A stretch of 64,000 nt of DNA from Bryobacterales bacterium (GTDB lineage Bacteria; Acidobacteriota; Terriglobia; Bryobacterales; Bryobacteraceae): NCBI GenBank assembly GCA_003163855.1, contig PLRJ01000162.1:56534-120533 (forward strand), given 5' to 3'. The notes under the pieces were generated by a model. It was not told the origin of the DNA. It saw only the letters and a list, made by a program, of their open reading frames with translations, and made no database searches. The position numbers were made by a program, and so were the translations under genes. How positions within the stretch are numbered: position 1 is the stretch's first letter; each line of letters begins with the position of its first letter. Positions 45,610-55,241 of the stretch are shown piece by piece.

Positions 45610-46620
45610 ATGCAGCTTTCTGAAGGCAAAATCAAGCATATGAACGCCTTGTCCAACGACAAAGGTGTCATCGCCGCCGCCGCGATGGATCAACGCGGCA
45701 GTCTGCGCAAGTCCATCGCAGCCGCCAAAGGTGTTCCTCAGGAACAAGTAACGAACGAGATGATGGAAGAGTTCAAGATCTGTGTCTCCAAGGTCCTGAC
45801 GCCCCACGCCAGCGCCATCTTGCTCGATCCCGAGTTCGGTCTCCCCGCCGCCAAAGCGCGCGCGAAAAATGCGGGTCTCTTGCTTGCTTACGAAGAAAGC
45901 GGCTATGACAACACCAAGCCGGGTCGTCTGCCCGACTTACTGCCCCACTTATCTGTCAAGCGCATTAAGGACGACGGTGCCGATGCCGTCAAGATCCTCA
46001 TTTACTACACTCCCTTTGATGACGCCGACGTTAACGACATCAAGCACGCCTTCATTGAACGCATTGGCGCTGAGTGCGAGACCTACGATATTCCTTTCTT
46101 CCTCGAATTTGTCGGCTACGACCATAAAGGCGGCGATGAAAAAGGCTTGGAATACGCCAGGAAAAAGCCCGGCATCGTCATCGGTGCCATGAAGGAGTTC
46201 AGCAAGCCCCAATATAAAGTGGACATGCTGAAGGTGGAAGTGCCGGTCAACGCTCCGTTCGTCGAAGGCAGCAGCGTGTACAAAGGCGTCGCCGCCTACA
46301 CCCGCAAGGAAGCGCTCGATCTTTATCGCAAAGCGGCCGACGAAGCCACCAAACCCTTCATCTATCTCAGCGCCGGTGTCGGCAACGCCGAGTTCGTGGA
46401 ATCGTTAAACATGGCCGCCGAAGCCGGAACTGCCTATTCAGGCGTGTTGTGTGGACGCGCTACCTGGAAGGAAGGCATCCCGGTCTATGGCAAACACGGT
46501 GGTAAAGCCCTGGAAGATTGGCTGCAGGACGAAGGTCTGAAAAACATCAACGCTGTCAACGAAGCCATCAAGCCTGCCAAGCCCTGGCAGTTGAAAGCTG
46601 GTCTTACTGTCGGAGTCTAG
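45610..46620 (+). CDS. lacD: Tagatose 1,6-bisphosphate aldolase (LacD type)
   Basis: 336-aa class I aldolase cleaving tagatose-1,6-bisphosphate (and fructose-1,6-bisphosphate in several homologues) to DHAP and glyceraldehyde-3-phosphate. Family marks: '[14 protein letters not shown]', '[15 protein letters not shown]', '[14 protein letters not shown]' and the Schiff-base lysine region '[10 protein letters not shown]'. AGGAG precedes the ATG. No other lac/tagatose genes are near, so it may serve as a general FBP aldolase. Confidence 0.93.
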   Translation: MQLSEGKIKHMNALSNDKGVIAAAAMDQRGSLRKSIAAAKGVPQEQVTNEMMEEFKICVSKVLTPHASAILLDPEFGLPAAKARAKNAGLLLAYEESGYDNTKPGRLPDLLPHLSVKRIKDDGADAVKILIYYTPFDDADVNDIKHAFIERIGAECETYDIPFFLEFVGYDHKGGDEKGLEYARKKPGIVIGAMKEFSKPQYKVDMLKVEVPVNAPFVEGSSVYKGVAAYTRKEALDLYRKAADEATKPFIYLSAGVGNAEFVESLNMAAEAGTAYSGVLCGRATWKEGIPVYGKHGGKALEDWLQDEGLKNINAVNEAIKPAKPWQLKAGLTVGV

Positions 46621-46624
46621 CGCT

Positions 46625-47731
46625 TTGCCCTTTGCTTCCGTGCCCGAAGCCATCGAGGAATTTCGGCAGGGGAAAATTCTTGTTGTAGTGGACGATGAGG
46701 ATCGCGAAAACGAAGGCGATCTCACGCTCGCGGCCGATAAAGTCACGCCCGAGGCCATCAACTTCATGGCTACTCATGGCCGCGGCCTTATCTGTCTGGC
46801 GGTTGATGCCGCCACCTGCGATCGTCTTGAACTCCAGCCCATGTCGCCGGTCAACACAGCCCGCTTCGGTACCGCCTTCTGCGAAGCCATCGATGCGTCC
46901 GAAGGCGTTTCCACCGGCATCTCCGCTTACGACCGCGCCCACACCATTCGCGTAGCCATGGATCCAGCCTCCAAGCCGCACGATCTGGCACGCCCCGGCC
47001 ACGTCTTTCCGCTGCGTGCCCGCCCCGGCGGCGTTTTGGTGCGCTGCGGGCAAACGGAAGCCGCCGTCGATCTGGCTAAATTGGCCAACTTTTCCCCCGG
47101 CGGCGTTATCTGCGAAATTATGAACGAAGACGGAACCATGGCCCGCGTTCCGCAACTGATCGAATTCTGCCAGCGCTACGGCTTGAAAATGATTTCCGTC
47201 GCCGAACTTATTCGCTACCGCATGCAGACCGAACGCGTTGTCCAGCGCGAAGCCAGCGGCGTCATGCGCACCCCCCAGGGGGAGTTCCGCGCTGTTCGTT
47301 TTGTCAGCCGCGTCAACGACGAAGCTCATCTCGCGCTGGTCTATGGCGACGTCGAAGGCAAATCCGACGTTCTGGTGCGCGTTCATTCCCACTGCGTCTA
47401 CGGCGACGTTTTCGATTCGCTCGATTGCGAGTGCCACCGCATTATTCCAGCGGCCTTGGAAGCTATCGTGCGCGCTGGCGCCGGTGTCTTGCTCTATCTG
47501 CACCAGACCGGCCCTGGTTTGCAGACCGCTTGGCGCGATGGCAGTCACCACATCCTCGTCCATGGCCAAACCCGCCATCAGCCTCTCCAGCATGAAACCG
47601 GATTGGGTGCGCAGATTCTTTCCGATCTTGGTTTGACCACCATCAAACTCCTGACCAACCACCCGCGAAAAGTAGTTGGCCTGGAAGGTTTTGGCATTCA
47701 GATTACTCAGCAGGTGCCACTCCCCCGCTAA
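46625..47731 (+). CDS. ribBA: DHBP synthase with degenerate GTP cyclohydrolase II-like domain
   Basis: 368 aa. The N-terminal RibB domain (1-200) is intact: '[20 protein letters not shown]', '[10 protein letters not shown]', 'GHVFPLRA'. The C-terminal RibA-like domain keeps the three zinc cysteines (C257, C268, C270) but the catalytic 'RQEGRNIGL'-type loop of E. coli RibA is replaced by 'HQTGPGLQ' at about 293-300, and the segment after it is shortened. It probably makes DHBP only, like RibBX-type proteins. Start is TTG at 46625, nine nt after GGAG. Confidence 0.88.
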   Translation: MPFASVPEAIEEFRQGKILVVVDDEDRENEGDLTLAADKVTPEAINFMATHGRGLICLAVDAATCDRLELQPMSPVNTARFGTAFCEAIDASEGVSTGISAYDRAHTIRVAMDPASKPHDLARPGHVFPLRARPGGVLVRCGQTEAAVDLAKLANFSPGGVICEIMNEDGTMARVPQLIEFCQRYGLKMISVAELIRYRMQTERVVQREASGVMRTPQGEFRAVRFVSRVNDEAHLALVYGDVEGKSDVLVRVHSHCVYGDVFDSLDCECHRIIPAALEAIVRAGAGVLLYLHQTGPGLQTAWRDGSHHILVHGQTRHQPLQHETGLGAQILSDLGLTTIKLLTNHPRKVVGLEGFGIQITQQVPLPR

Positions 47732-47734
47732 CAA

Positions 47735-49897
47735 ATGCTTATTAGAACCGGAACCTTACTCTCAATCGTCCTTCTAGCCACGACTGTCCTGCCCGCGCAG
47801 CAACTCTCCTTGGATCGCCTTTTTGCCCGCCCCTTCCTGTGGGGCACCTGGCCGTCGCAAATCGCCTGGGCCAAGGATTCCCACCTGCTGGGCTTCCTCT
47901 GGAACGCGCACGGCGAGTCGTTCAAAGATCTCTACGTCTACAACGCCGAGGGCAAGAAACTGCTCCGGCTGACCGATCTCCAAGGCCTGAAAGATCCCAT
48001 CAACGACACCGAAGCCGAACACGATATCCATCGCAAAGACTATCTTCCCCCTCCGCCCGGACTCGCCTCTTTTGACCTCTCTCACGATGGCTCAAAGGCC
48101 GTCTTTTCCTATCGAGGCGATCTGTTTATCGTCAGCACGTCAGGCGGCGCGCCCCAGCGGCTTACCAAGACCAAGGCCGCTGAAGTAAACCCGCAATTTT
48201 CGCCCGACGCCACTAAAATCGCCTTCACCCAAGCCGGTCAGTTATATGTCATGAGTCTGAACGGCGGCTTGCTCGACCAGCGCACCGACATCAAACCACC
48301 GGCATCCCTTACCAGTTATCGCTGGTCCCCGAACGGCAGATATCTCGCCTATTCCATTCAACCAACGCCCGGCCGCACCATGCCGCTACCTATCTACTCC
48401 GGCCAGTTCGTAACCGCCTCGCCTTTCCCGCGCTCCGTCGCTGGTGACTCCACCGGCGGCTGGCACTGGTACGTAGTCGAAAGCAGCGGCGACGCTCCCG
48501 CGCGTGAGTTAGACTTCGGCAAAGGAAACGCCAGCCGTGCCGTGCAATGGTCTCCCGATTCGAAATTCTTGCTCGTCACTACCCAAAGCGCCGACTTCAA
48601 AAGCCAAGACATCCGCATCGCCAGCGCCGATACTCTAAAATCAAATTCCGTGTTCCACCAGACCGACGACCGCTGGGTCGAAACCTCCGACGCCGGCTGG
48701 GATCCTCAGTCGAAGCACATCTGGTTCGTTAGCGATCAGACCGGCTACCAGCAGCTTTATGTAGTGGATGCGGATGGCGCCAACAGGAAGCAGATTACCA
48801 AGGGTTTATGGGATATCCACAACGATCCCTTTTCCCACAATCCGCAGTGGATCGGCGACTATATTTACTATTCTTCGACGCAACAAAGCACGGCGGAACG
48901 TCAGTATTATAAGGTCAAAGCCGACGGCTCTTCCGATCCCGACCGCCTCAGCACCCGCGAAGGCATGAATATCGGTTGGATGTCGGAAGACGGCACCCAG
49001 CAGGCGCTGCTGGAAGCCGATCCGAAAGAGCCCTTCGATCTGTATGTCAACGGCGAGCGTGTTACTAAGTCGCCGCTGCCCGAGTTCTACCAGCTTCCCT
49101 GGGCCGCGACAACTTACTTCACTTATCCATCCCTAAAAGATCACAAACAAGTCGCGGCCCGCTTATTACTGCCGCTCGGCTATAAGCCTAACGATCCAAA
49201 CCAGGCCAAGCGGCCCGCCATCGTCTACATCCACGGCTCCGGTTACGCCACCAGCGTCTTGAAGCAATGGGGCAGCTACCAGGAACAGCGCTTTGCCTTC
49301 AACAACTACTTAGTAAGTAAAGGCTATGTCGTGCTCGAAATGGATTACCGCGGCAGCACCGACTACGGCCGCGATTGGCGCACCGGAGTCTATCTCAAAA
49401 TGAGCGGTCCCGACCTCGAAGATGTTTTGGGCGGAGTCGAATATCTGCGCGGCTTGAAGAACATCGACATGGCCCGCATAGGAATCTGGGGCTGGAGTTA
49501 CGGCGGTTTTATGACCGCTGCCGCCATGTTCAAAGCTCCCGAAACCTTCAAAGCGGGCGCGGCGTTTTCGGGCGTTTACGATTGGGCCAATTACAACGCC
49601 GTCTACACCGACGAGCGCCTGACCGCACCGTATGAGAATCCCGAGGCGTTCCGCCGCAGCTCACCCATCACCTTTTCCAATCAACTGCAAAACCATCTCC
49701 TCATCCTTCACGGCATTGCCGATACCAACGTGCTTTTTCAGGAAGCCGCACAGCTTTCCGAAAAGCTGATTCATGAAGGCAAAAGCTTTGAGGAAGCTTT
49801 CTATCCTGAGGAGAACCACGCTTACGTGCGCGACGAAAGCTATCGCGATGCATTCGCCCGCGCCGCTGAGTTCTTCGACCGCAACCTTAAGCAGTAA
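47735..49897 (+). CDS. S9-family prolyl oligopeptidase/DPP IV-like peptidase
   Basis: 720-aa exported serine peptidase. Signal peptide to about 'VLPAQQ'; DPPIV_N-type beta-propeller (35-440; repeats such as 'SHDGSKAVFSYRGDLF', 'SPDATKIAFTQAGQLYVM'); catalytic alpha/beta-hydrolase with S588 in 'GWSYGG', D663 in 'HGIADTN' and H695 in 'ENHAY'. The family releases dipeptides from oligopeptides, often after Pro or Ala. The ATG follows the ribBA stop by 3 bp. Confidence 0.93.
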   Translation: MLIRTGTLLSIVLLATTVLPAQQLSLDRLFARPFLWGTWPSQIAWAKDSHLLGFLWNAHGESFKDLYVYNAEGKKLLRLTDLQGLKDPINDTEAEHDIHRKDYLPPPPGLASFDLSHDGSKAVFSYRGDLFIVSTSGGAPQRLTKTKAAEVNPQFSPDATKIAFTQAGQLYVMSLNGGLLDQRTDIKPPASLTSYRWSPNGRYLAYSIQPTPGRTMPLPIYSGQFVTASPFPRSVAGDSTGGWHWYVVESSGDAPARELDFGKGNASRAVQWSPDSKFLLVTTQSADFKSQDIRIASADTLKSNSVFHQTDDRWVETSDAGWDPQSKHIWFVSDQTGYQQLYVVDADGANRKQITKGLWDIHNDPFSHNPQWIGDYIYYSSTQQSTAERQYYKVKADGSSDPDRLSTREGMNIGWMSEDGTQQALLEADPKEPFDLYVNGERVTKSPLPEFYQLPWAATTYFTYPSLKDHKQVAARLLLPLGYKPNDPNQAKRPAIVYIHGSGYATSVLKQWGSYQEQRFAFNNYLVSKGYVVLEMDYRGSTDYGRDWRTGVYLKMSGPDLEDVLGGVEYLRGLKNIDMARIGIWGWSYGGFMTAAAMFKAPETFKAGAAFSGVYDWANYNAVYTDERLTAPYENPEAFRRSSPITFSNQLQNHLLILHGIADTNVLFQEAAQLSEKLIHEGKSFEEAFYPEENHAYVRDESYRDAFARAAEFFDRNLKQ

Positions 49898-50538
49898 TGG
49901 CCAAGTCATTCGAACTGCCGCGCTTCTATCCCATTCTCGATACAGCCGTGCTCAGAAGCCGCGAATGTGGCGTCCTACTAGCGGCTGAATGCCTGTTGCG
50001 GGCCGGTGCGCGCATTCTACAGTACCGGAATAAGAACGGCTGGCACCAATTCCACTATGATGAGGCAAGTAACATTGCAGAGCTTTGCCGGCAGGCAGGC
50101 GCGCTGTTCGTCGTAAACGACCGTGCAGACTATGCACAGCTTCTGAATGCCGGATTACATATTGGACAGGATGATCTTCCGCCCGTGGCAGCTCGAATGG
50201 TTGTACCGAACGCAGTTCTAGGGTTTTCCACTCACAATGCGCTGCAACTGCGCCACGCCAGCGATGCGCCTGCCGATTATCTTTCGCTCGGACCCATCTT
50301 TGCTACCTCCTCAAAAGAGAAGCCCGATCCTGTCGTGGGCGTCGATGGCCTCAAAGCCATGCGAGCCCTCACCAATAAACCCTTATGTGCCATCGGTGGC
50401 ATCACCTTGGCCAATGCCCCACAGGTCCTGGAAGCCAAAGCAGATTCTATTGCGGTTATATCCGCCCTCTTGCCCGAAAAATGCGATGCCGCCAGCCTCA
50501 CAGCTCGCGCGGCGGAATGGTTGAAGTTATCACAATGA
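49897..50538 (+). CDS. thiE: Thiamine phosphate synthase
   Basis: 213-aa TIM-barrel enzyme joining HMP-PP and HET-P to thiamine phosphate. Motifs: 'ILQYRNKN' (family LQLREK-like), 'FVVNDRADYAQL', 'LHIGQDDLP', 'LGPIFATSSK' and 'AIGGITLAN'. The start overlaps the S9 stop by one base (TAATG); the end overlaps the M1 gene start. Confidence 0.9.
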   Translation: MAKSFELPRFYPILDTAVLRSRECGVLLAAECLLRAGARILQYRNKNGWHQFHYDEASNIAELCRQAGALFVVNDRADYAQLLNAGLHIGQDDLPPVAARMVVPNAVLGFSTHNALQLRHASDAPADYLSLGPIFATSSKEKPDPVVGVDGLKAMRALTNKPLCAIGGITLANAPQVLEAKADSIAVISALLPEKCDAASLTARAAEWLKLSQ

Positions 50539-53177
50539 ATAAGTTCTTTAAAGCGACATTAGTAAGTGCTTTCTGCTTCACCGTCTATGCGTATCAGAAG
50601 CCGCCCGCGTTACGTCTGCCCGACACTATCGCTCCTGTAAGTTACAAAGCGGCGTTGAATCTCGATCCCGCAAAAGAAACGTTCAGCGGAAAGATTGAAA
50701 TCAAGGTAGACGTTAAAGAACCCGCCCAGATCGTTTGGCTGAACGCCACCAAAATCAATATCTCGGAAGCCGTTTTGAAAGCCGGCGGCAAAAGCTATCC
50801 CGCTAAACCGCGGCCCGGAGGCGACGACTTTGTCGGCCTCGATTTCACCACGCCCATACCCGCCGGCGCCGGCGAAATAGACATCAGCTATACCGGCAGC
50901 GTCCGCCAAAAGGACAGTTCCGGCGTCTTCGCCATGGTGGATAACGGCAACAAATACATTTACACTCAATTCGAATCCACCGACGCGCGCGCCGCTTTCC
51001 CCTGTTTCGACGAGCCATCCTTCAAAGTCCCGTGGCAGTTGACTCTAACGGTCCCTTCCTCGGACAACGTCATCAGCAATACATCCGTCATGAAGCAGGA
51101 AAAGCAGGGCGAACAGACAACTTACTACTTCAAACAGACAAAGCCGCTGCCCAGTTACCTGGTCGCTTTCGCCGTGGGTCCCTTTGACTTTGTCGACGCC
51201 GGAACGGCCGGCAGAAATCATATTCCCGTTCGCATAGTTACTCCAAAGGGACACGCTGACGAAGCTAAGTACGCCGCCGAGGTAACCGCCACCATCATCA
51301 CCCGCGAAGAAGAGTACTTCGGCATTCCTTTCCCCTACGACAAATCGGACCAAGTCGCCATTCCCGTAACCTTCGGATTCGGCGCCATGGAAAACGCTGG
51401 CATGGTCACCTATGGCCAGACCATCATCCTTGCCAAACCATCCATCGACACCATAAGTCGACAGCGCGAATACGCTTCGGTAGCCGCGCATGAACTTGCC
51501 CACCAATGGTTCGGTGATTTAGTCACAACTGCCTGGTGGAACGACATCTGGCTGAATGAAGCGTTTGCCACTTGGATGGAACAGAAACTCCTGCGCGAGT
51601 GGAAGCCCGAATGGAACACCGTTGTAAACGATGTGGGTGCAAAACTCGGCGCGGAGAGCCAGGACAGCCTGGCATCGGCCCGCAAGATCCGCCAGGAGAT
51701 TAAGACCAAAGACGACATCAGCAACGCTTTCGACGGCATCACCTATCAAAAAGGCGCGGCCGTCATTTCCATGTTCGAGAATTACGTCGGCCAGGAAGAC
51801 TTCCGCAAAGGCGTGCAGAGTTACCTGAAGCAATATGCATTTCGCAATGCCGATGCGCCGGAATTTCTCGATGCCATCAGCACTTCGAGTAAGAAGAACG
51901 TCACGGCTATGTTTTCAACTTTCCTGAATCAGCCCGGCGTGCCGCTAGTTTCAGTCGCCCTCGATTGTAAGCAATCTCAACCATCGCTTCATCTCGAACA
52001 GCAGCGTTTTGTTCCGCTTGGCACCAAAGCGCCCGACCAACTTTGGCAAATTCCCATCTGCGTCCGCTACGGCAACGGGAGCACCAGTGAGACTGCGTGC
52101 GAAGTGATGACGCAACCCAAGCAGGATTGGGCACTTAAGGCCGCCAGCTGTCCAACCTGGGTAGAGGCGAACAACCGCGCCCTTGGCTACTATCGCGTCG
52201 ATTACAAAGGCGGGTTACTAAGCGCACTCACTGAGGGCGACGTCGATAAACGCCTGAGTGCGGCGGAACGCGTGGACTTCATGGGCAATGCTGAGTCCCT
52301 CTCAAGCGCGGGCAAACTTCCCGCTGGAGACGCCTTGAAACTCGTGCAAACTTTCGCCGGCGACCCCGAGCGCCAAGTCGTTCAAAGCGCGCTGGGTCTT
52401 GCCTTGCAACCGGTGCAGCACGAGGTGCCGGAAACTCTGATGCCTAACTACCGGCGCTTCTTGCTGAAAAACTTTGAAGCGCGCGCAAGAGAAATCGGCT
52501 GGACTCCGAAACCCAATGAATCTGATGACATTCGTCTTCTGCGTCCGCCCTTGCTGCGCCTGATGGCCACGTACGGCGGCGACAAAGAACTGGCCGCGCA
52601 AGGAACAGAACTCGCGAACAAATGGCTGAATGATCACACCTCAGTCAACCCGAACTTAGCCAGCTCCGTACTCAGCACCGCCGCTTTCTATGGCGATAAA
52701 GCCCTGTTCGACCGCTTCCTGGCTAGCTTGAAGGCGACCAAAGACCGTCAGGAGCGCGGCCGAATCATCAATGCGATGTCCAGTTTTCGCGAGCCCGCCG
52801 CCATTACCGCGGGTTACGAAGGCGTGCTGAGCGGCGAGGTCCCCTTCATCGAAGGCGTGTACTTGTTATTCGCCGGACAGTCGTTTCCGTCAACCAGGAA
52901 TATGGCCTTTGGCTTCATGAAAGCCCACTTCGACGAGATCATGGAGAAACGTCCCACCGGCGGCGGCTTCGATGCGGGAGCCTATCTACCCTATGTCGGA
53001 GCCAGTTACTGCGACGCCAGCTCGAAAGAAAAATTGAGCAGCTTCTTTGAACCACGCGTGGACAAAATCACCGGCGCCAAACGAACCTTGTCTAACGTCC
53101 TCGAATCCATCGACGATTGCATAGCCCAAAAGGCCGAACAGGAACCCAGCGTAGTAGCGTTCCTTCAGAGCTACTAA
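50535..53177 (+). CDS. M1-family zinc aminopeptidase, exported
   Basis: 880-aa metallopeptidase starting at the ATG at 50535 (overlaps the thiE TGA); the track start at 50385 lies inside thiE. A signal peptide precedes the M1 N-domain. Catalytic elements: 'GAMENAG' exopeptidase loop and H319-E320-x-x-H323 ('HELAHQWFGD') with E342 in 'NEAF'. The C-terminal ~330 residues are an ERAP1-like helical domain. Together with the S9 and M28 genes it suggests extracellular peptide use. Confidence 0.93.
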   Translation: MNKFFKATLVSAFCFTVYAYQKPPALRLPDTIAPVSYKAALNLDPAKETFSGKIEIKVDVKEPAQIVWLNATKINISEAVLKAGGKSYPAKPRPGGDDFVGLDFTTPIPAGAGEIDISYTGSVRQKDSSGVFAMVDNGNKYIYTQFESTDARAAFPCFDEPSFKVPWQLTLTVPSSDNVISNTSVMKQEKQGEQTTYYFKQTKPLPSYLVAFAVGPFDFVDAGTAGRNHIPVRIVTPKGHADEAKYAAEVTATIITREEEYFGIPFPYDKSDQVAIPVTFGFGAMENAGMVTYGQTIILAKPSIDTISRQREYASVAAHELAHQWFGDLVTTAWWNDIWLNEAFATWMEQKLLREWKPEWNTVVNDVGAKLGAESQDSLASARKIRQEIKTKDDISNAFDGITYQKGAAVISMFENYVGQEDFRKGVQSYLKQYAFRNADAPEFLDAISTSSKKNVTAMFSTFLNQPGVPLVSVALDCKQSQPSLHLEQQRFVPLGTKAPDQLWQIPICVRYGNGSTSETACEVMTQPKQDWALKAASCPTWVEANNRALGYYRVDYKGGLLSALTEGDVDKRLSAAERVDFMGNAESLSSAGKLPAGDALKLVQTFAGDPERQVVQSALGLALQPVQHEVPETLMPNYRRFLLKNFEARAREIGWTPKPNESDDIRLLRPPLLRLMATYGGDKELAAQGTELANKWLNDHTSVNPNLASSVLSTAAFYGDKALFDRFLASLKATKDRQERGRIINAMSSFREPAAITAGYEGVLSGEVPFIEGVYLLFAGQSFPSTRNMAFGFMKAHFDEIMEKRPTGGGFDAGAYLPYVGASYCDASSKEKLSSFFEPRVDKITGAKRTLSNVLESIDDCIAQKAEQEPSVVAFLQSY

Positions 53178-54418
53178 GTCCGCGCAGCGATAACCGCGTC
53201 CGCCGCTCGCAACCCGGACGAAATCGCTCCCTCAATCGACGTAATCGACAAATAATCGCCACACAGAAACAAGCGTTCCGACAGTTGCACCGGCTTCTTG
53301 ACTGTTTCCAGCGCCGGAGGCTCCTGCAGTATCAGCGCCTCCGGAATGGCATAAGTTCGCAGATGCCGCCACTTACTAACTTCCTCCCCATACCACTCCG
53401 AAAGCTGCTTCCGAACCTCCGCTTCCAGTCGAGCTTCATCCTCACTTACTCCCAGCACCGTTACTGACACCAGTGACTTTCCAGCCGGAGCATAGTTTGC
53501 ATGCAACTCGCTCGGCACGCACAAATTATTAATCGGCCCGCTGCCCTCTCCATTCAAAACCAGCCACGGCCCCTTCACCGGCGACCGGTCGGCAGCATAG
53601 TAAAGGCACGTAACACTGGCGTTTCTGAAGCCCTCGCTCCGTCCGCGCAACCGCGCTGCTTCCAGTGGAGCCGTTGCAATCACCACTGCCGAATAATCCA
53701 CCCGCCCGCCATTTTCCAACAAAACACAGTCGTCGTTAATCTCGCGAACCGCAGTCGCCGTCCGCACAACGTCGGGTCTCAACCGGTTCAGCAACTGCTG
53801 CGGAATGGCCTGTATCCCCAACGCCGGCAGCGCCGCTTCACCCAGCGAAAACATGCGAAAAACAAATTCAAATTTGCGGCTGCTCGTAACCAGGTTCGGC
53901 TCCAAAAAAATGCCGCCCAGAAAAGGCTTGAAAAACTGTCGCACCATCTTCTCGGAAAACCCAAACTCACGCAGCCGCTGATCGGTGGTCACCTCCGGCC
54001 GGTCCAGCAGGCTGGAAACGCTCACGTCGGTAACTTTGTCGCGCAAATGCAACATGCGCGTCTTGTCACTCAACGACCCTACGGGCGCAAGCAACGTCGC
54101 CATGGCATCGCTCGGATGCCGCAACGGATCGCCCAGCGTATAAAACTTCCCGTTCATTCGCACCTGCGCGCCGGAATGAAAAGCCTTCAAGGCAAGCGCG
54201 CCGTAATCGATGGTTTCCTGCGTCCTCGGATACGCCGTCAACAGCACCTGAAAGCCCCGGTCCATGCGGTATCCGTCCACTACATGCGTCCGCACGCGCC
54301 CGCCCACGCAATCGCTCTTCTCCAGCACCACGCACGGCACGCCGCGCTCCTGCAACCTTACCGCACAAGTCAAACCGGCCAATCCTGCGCCCACAATCAC
54401 AACCGGGTTTTCCGCCAT
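53174..54418 (-). CDS. FAD-dependent oxidoreductase, phytoene desaturase/amine oxidase type
   Basis: 414-aa flavoprotein. Dinucleotide-binding 'VVIVGAGLAGLTCAVRLQER' with the second half 'CVGGRVRTHVVDGYRMDRGF' and a C-terminal FAD loop 'LFLCGDYLSITSIEGAISSG'. This combination is shared by carotenoid desaturases, protoporphyrinogen oxidases and monoamine oxidases; no carotenoid gene lies near, so the substrate is open. Start set at the ATG at 54418. Tail-to-tail 4-bp overlap with the M1 gene. Confidence 0.85.
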   Translation of the reverse strand: MAENPVVIVGAGLAGLTCAVRLQERGVPCVVLEKSDCVGGRVRTHVVDGYRMDRGFQVLLTAYPRTQETIDYGALALKAFHSGAQVRMNGKFYTLGDPLRHPSDAMATLLAPVGSLSDKTRMLHLRDKVTDVSVSSLLDRPEVTTDQRLREFGFSEKMVRQFFKPFLGGIFLEPNLVTSSRKFEFVFRMFSLGEAALPALGIQAIPQQLLNRLRPDVVRTATAVREINDDCVLLENGGRVDYSAVVIATAPLEAARLRGRSEGFRNASVTCLYYAADRSPVKGPWLVLNGEGSGPINNLCVPSELHANYAPAGKSLVSVTVLGVSEDEARLEAEVRKQLSEWYGEEVSKWRHLRTYAIPEALILQEPPALETVKKPVQLSERLFLCGDYLSITSIEGAISSGLRAADAVIAART

Positions 54419-54464
54419 GCAGTCACCAGTGTAAGTGGCCTGCCAATTGCAACAATCAGGGAGG

Positions 54465-55241
54465 ATGACACCCGCAATCGAAACAACCTCGCTCACACGC
54501 CGTTTTGGCGAACTTACCGCCGTCCGGGAGGTAAATCTTTCGGTCGCCTCCGGTCAGTTCTTCGGTTTTCTTGGGCCAAATGGCGCGGGCAAATCCACCA
54601 TGATCAAAATGCTCACCGGCCTGCTCGCCCCAACCTCCGGCAGCATTCGCATTCTTGGCGAAGATCTCAAAGATAAGTCCGCCGAACTCAAGCACCAGAT
54701 CGGTGTCGTGCCCGAAGGCATGGCCCTTTTCGGGCGTCTTACCGCCAATGAATATCTCCGCTTCGTCGGCGCCATGTACGGTCTCGACCGGGCCACCACC
54801 CTCCAGCGCACCGAAGAATTGCTCGAGTTCATGAACCTCGCCAGCGAGCACAAAAAGCTCGTCACCGACTTCTCCCACGGCATGCAGAAGAAACTCGCTC
54901 TCGCCGCAGCTGTTATTCACGCGCCCAAAGTCCTTTTCCTCGACGAGCCTTTTGAAGGAGTCGATGCCGTCGCCGCCGGCACGCTGAAAACGATGCTGCA
55001 GCGCATGATCTCGCACGGCGCAACCATCTTCCTCACCTCGCATGTCCTCGAAATAGTGGAGCGCCTCTGCACCCACATCGGCATCATCCATCGCGGTCAG
55101 CTCGTCGCCCAAGGCTCCTTGGAAGAACTGCGCGCCGGCCAGCACTTGTCCCTTGAGCAGATCTTTCTCGAGATCGTAGGCACAGATCGAGCCGGCAATC
55201 TCGCCGCCGGTCCTCCCGAACAGGAGCTTTCATGGCTGTAG
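54465..55241 (+). CDS. ABC transporter ATP-binding protein
   Basis: 258-aa ATPase: Walker A 'GPNGAGKST', a signature reading 'FSHGMQKK' where LSGGQ is usual (typical of the YhaQ/NatA/CcmA-like exporter branch), Walker B 'VLFLDEPFEGVD', H-loop 'TSHVLEIVE'. The start is uncertain: the ATG at 54465 sits directly against GGGAGG, too close for a normal SD, and a GTG at 54435 is the alternative. It overlaps the permease start. Confidence 0.88.
   Translation: MTPAIETTSLTRRFGELTAVREVNLSVASGQFFGFLGPNGAGKSTMIKMLTGLLAPTSGSIRILGEDLKDKSAELKHQIGVVPEGMALFGRLTANEYLRFVGAMYGLDRATTLQRTEELLEFMNLASEHKKLVTDFSHGMQKKLALAAAVIHAPKVLFLDEPFEGVDAVAAGTLKTMLQRMISHGATIFLTSHVLEIVERLCTHIGIIHRGQLVAQGSLEELRAGQHLSLEQIFLEIVGTDRAGNLAAGPPEQELSWL

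Noticed and set aside
46604-47734. 376-aa minus-strand ORF
   Set aside because: Antisense shadow of ribBA, which has clear family motifs on the plus strand.
53501-54676. 391-aa plus-strand ORF
   Set aside because: Antisense shadow of the FAD oxidoreductase; Arg/His/Pro-rich and without motifs.
54456-55145. 229-aa minus-strand ORF
   Set aside because: Antisense of the ABC ATPase gene.
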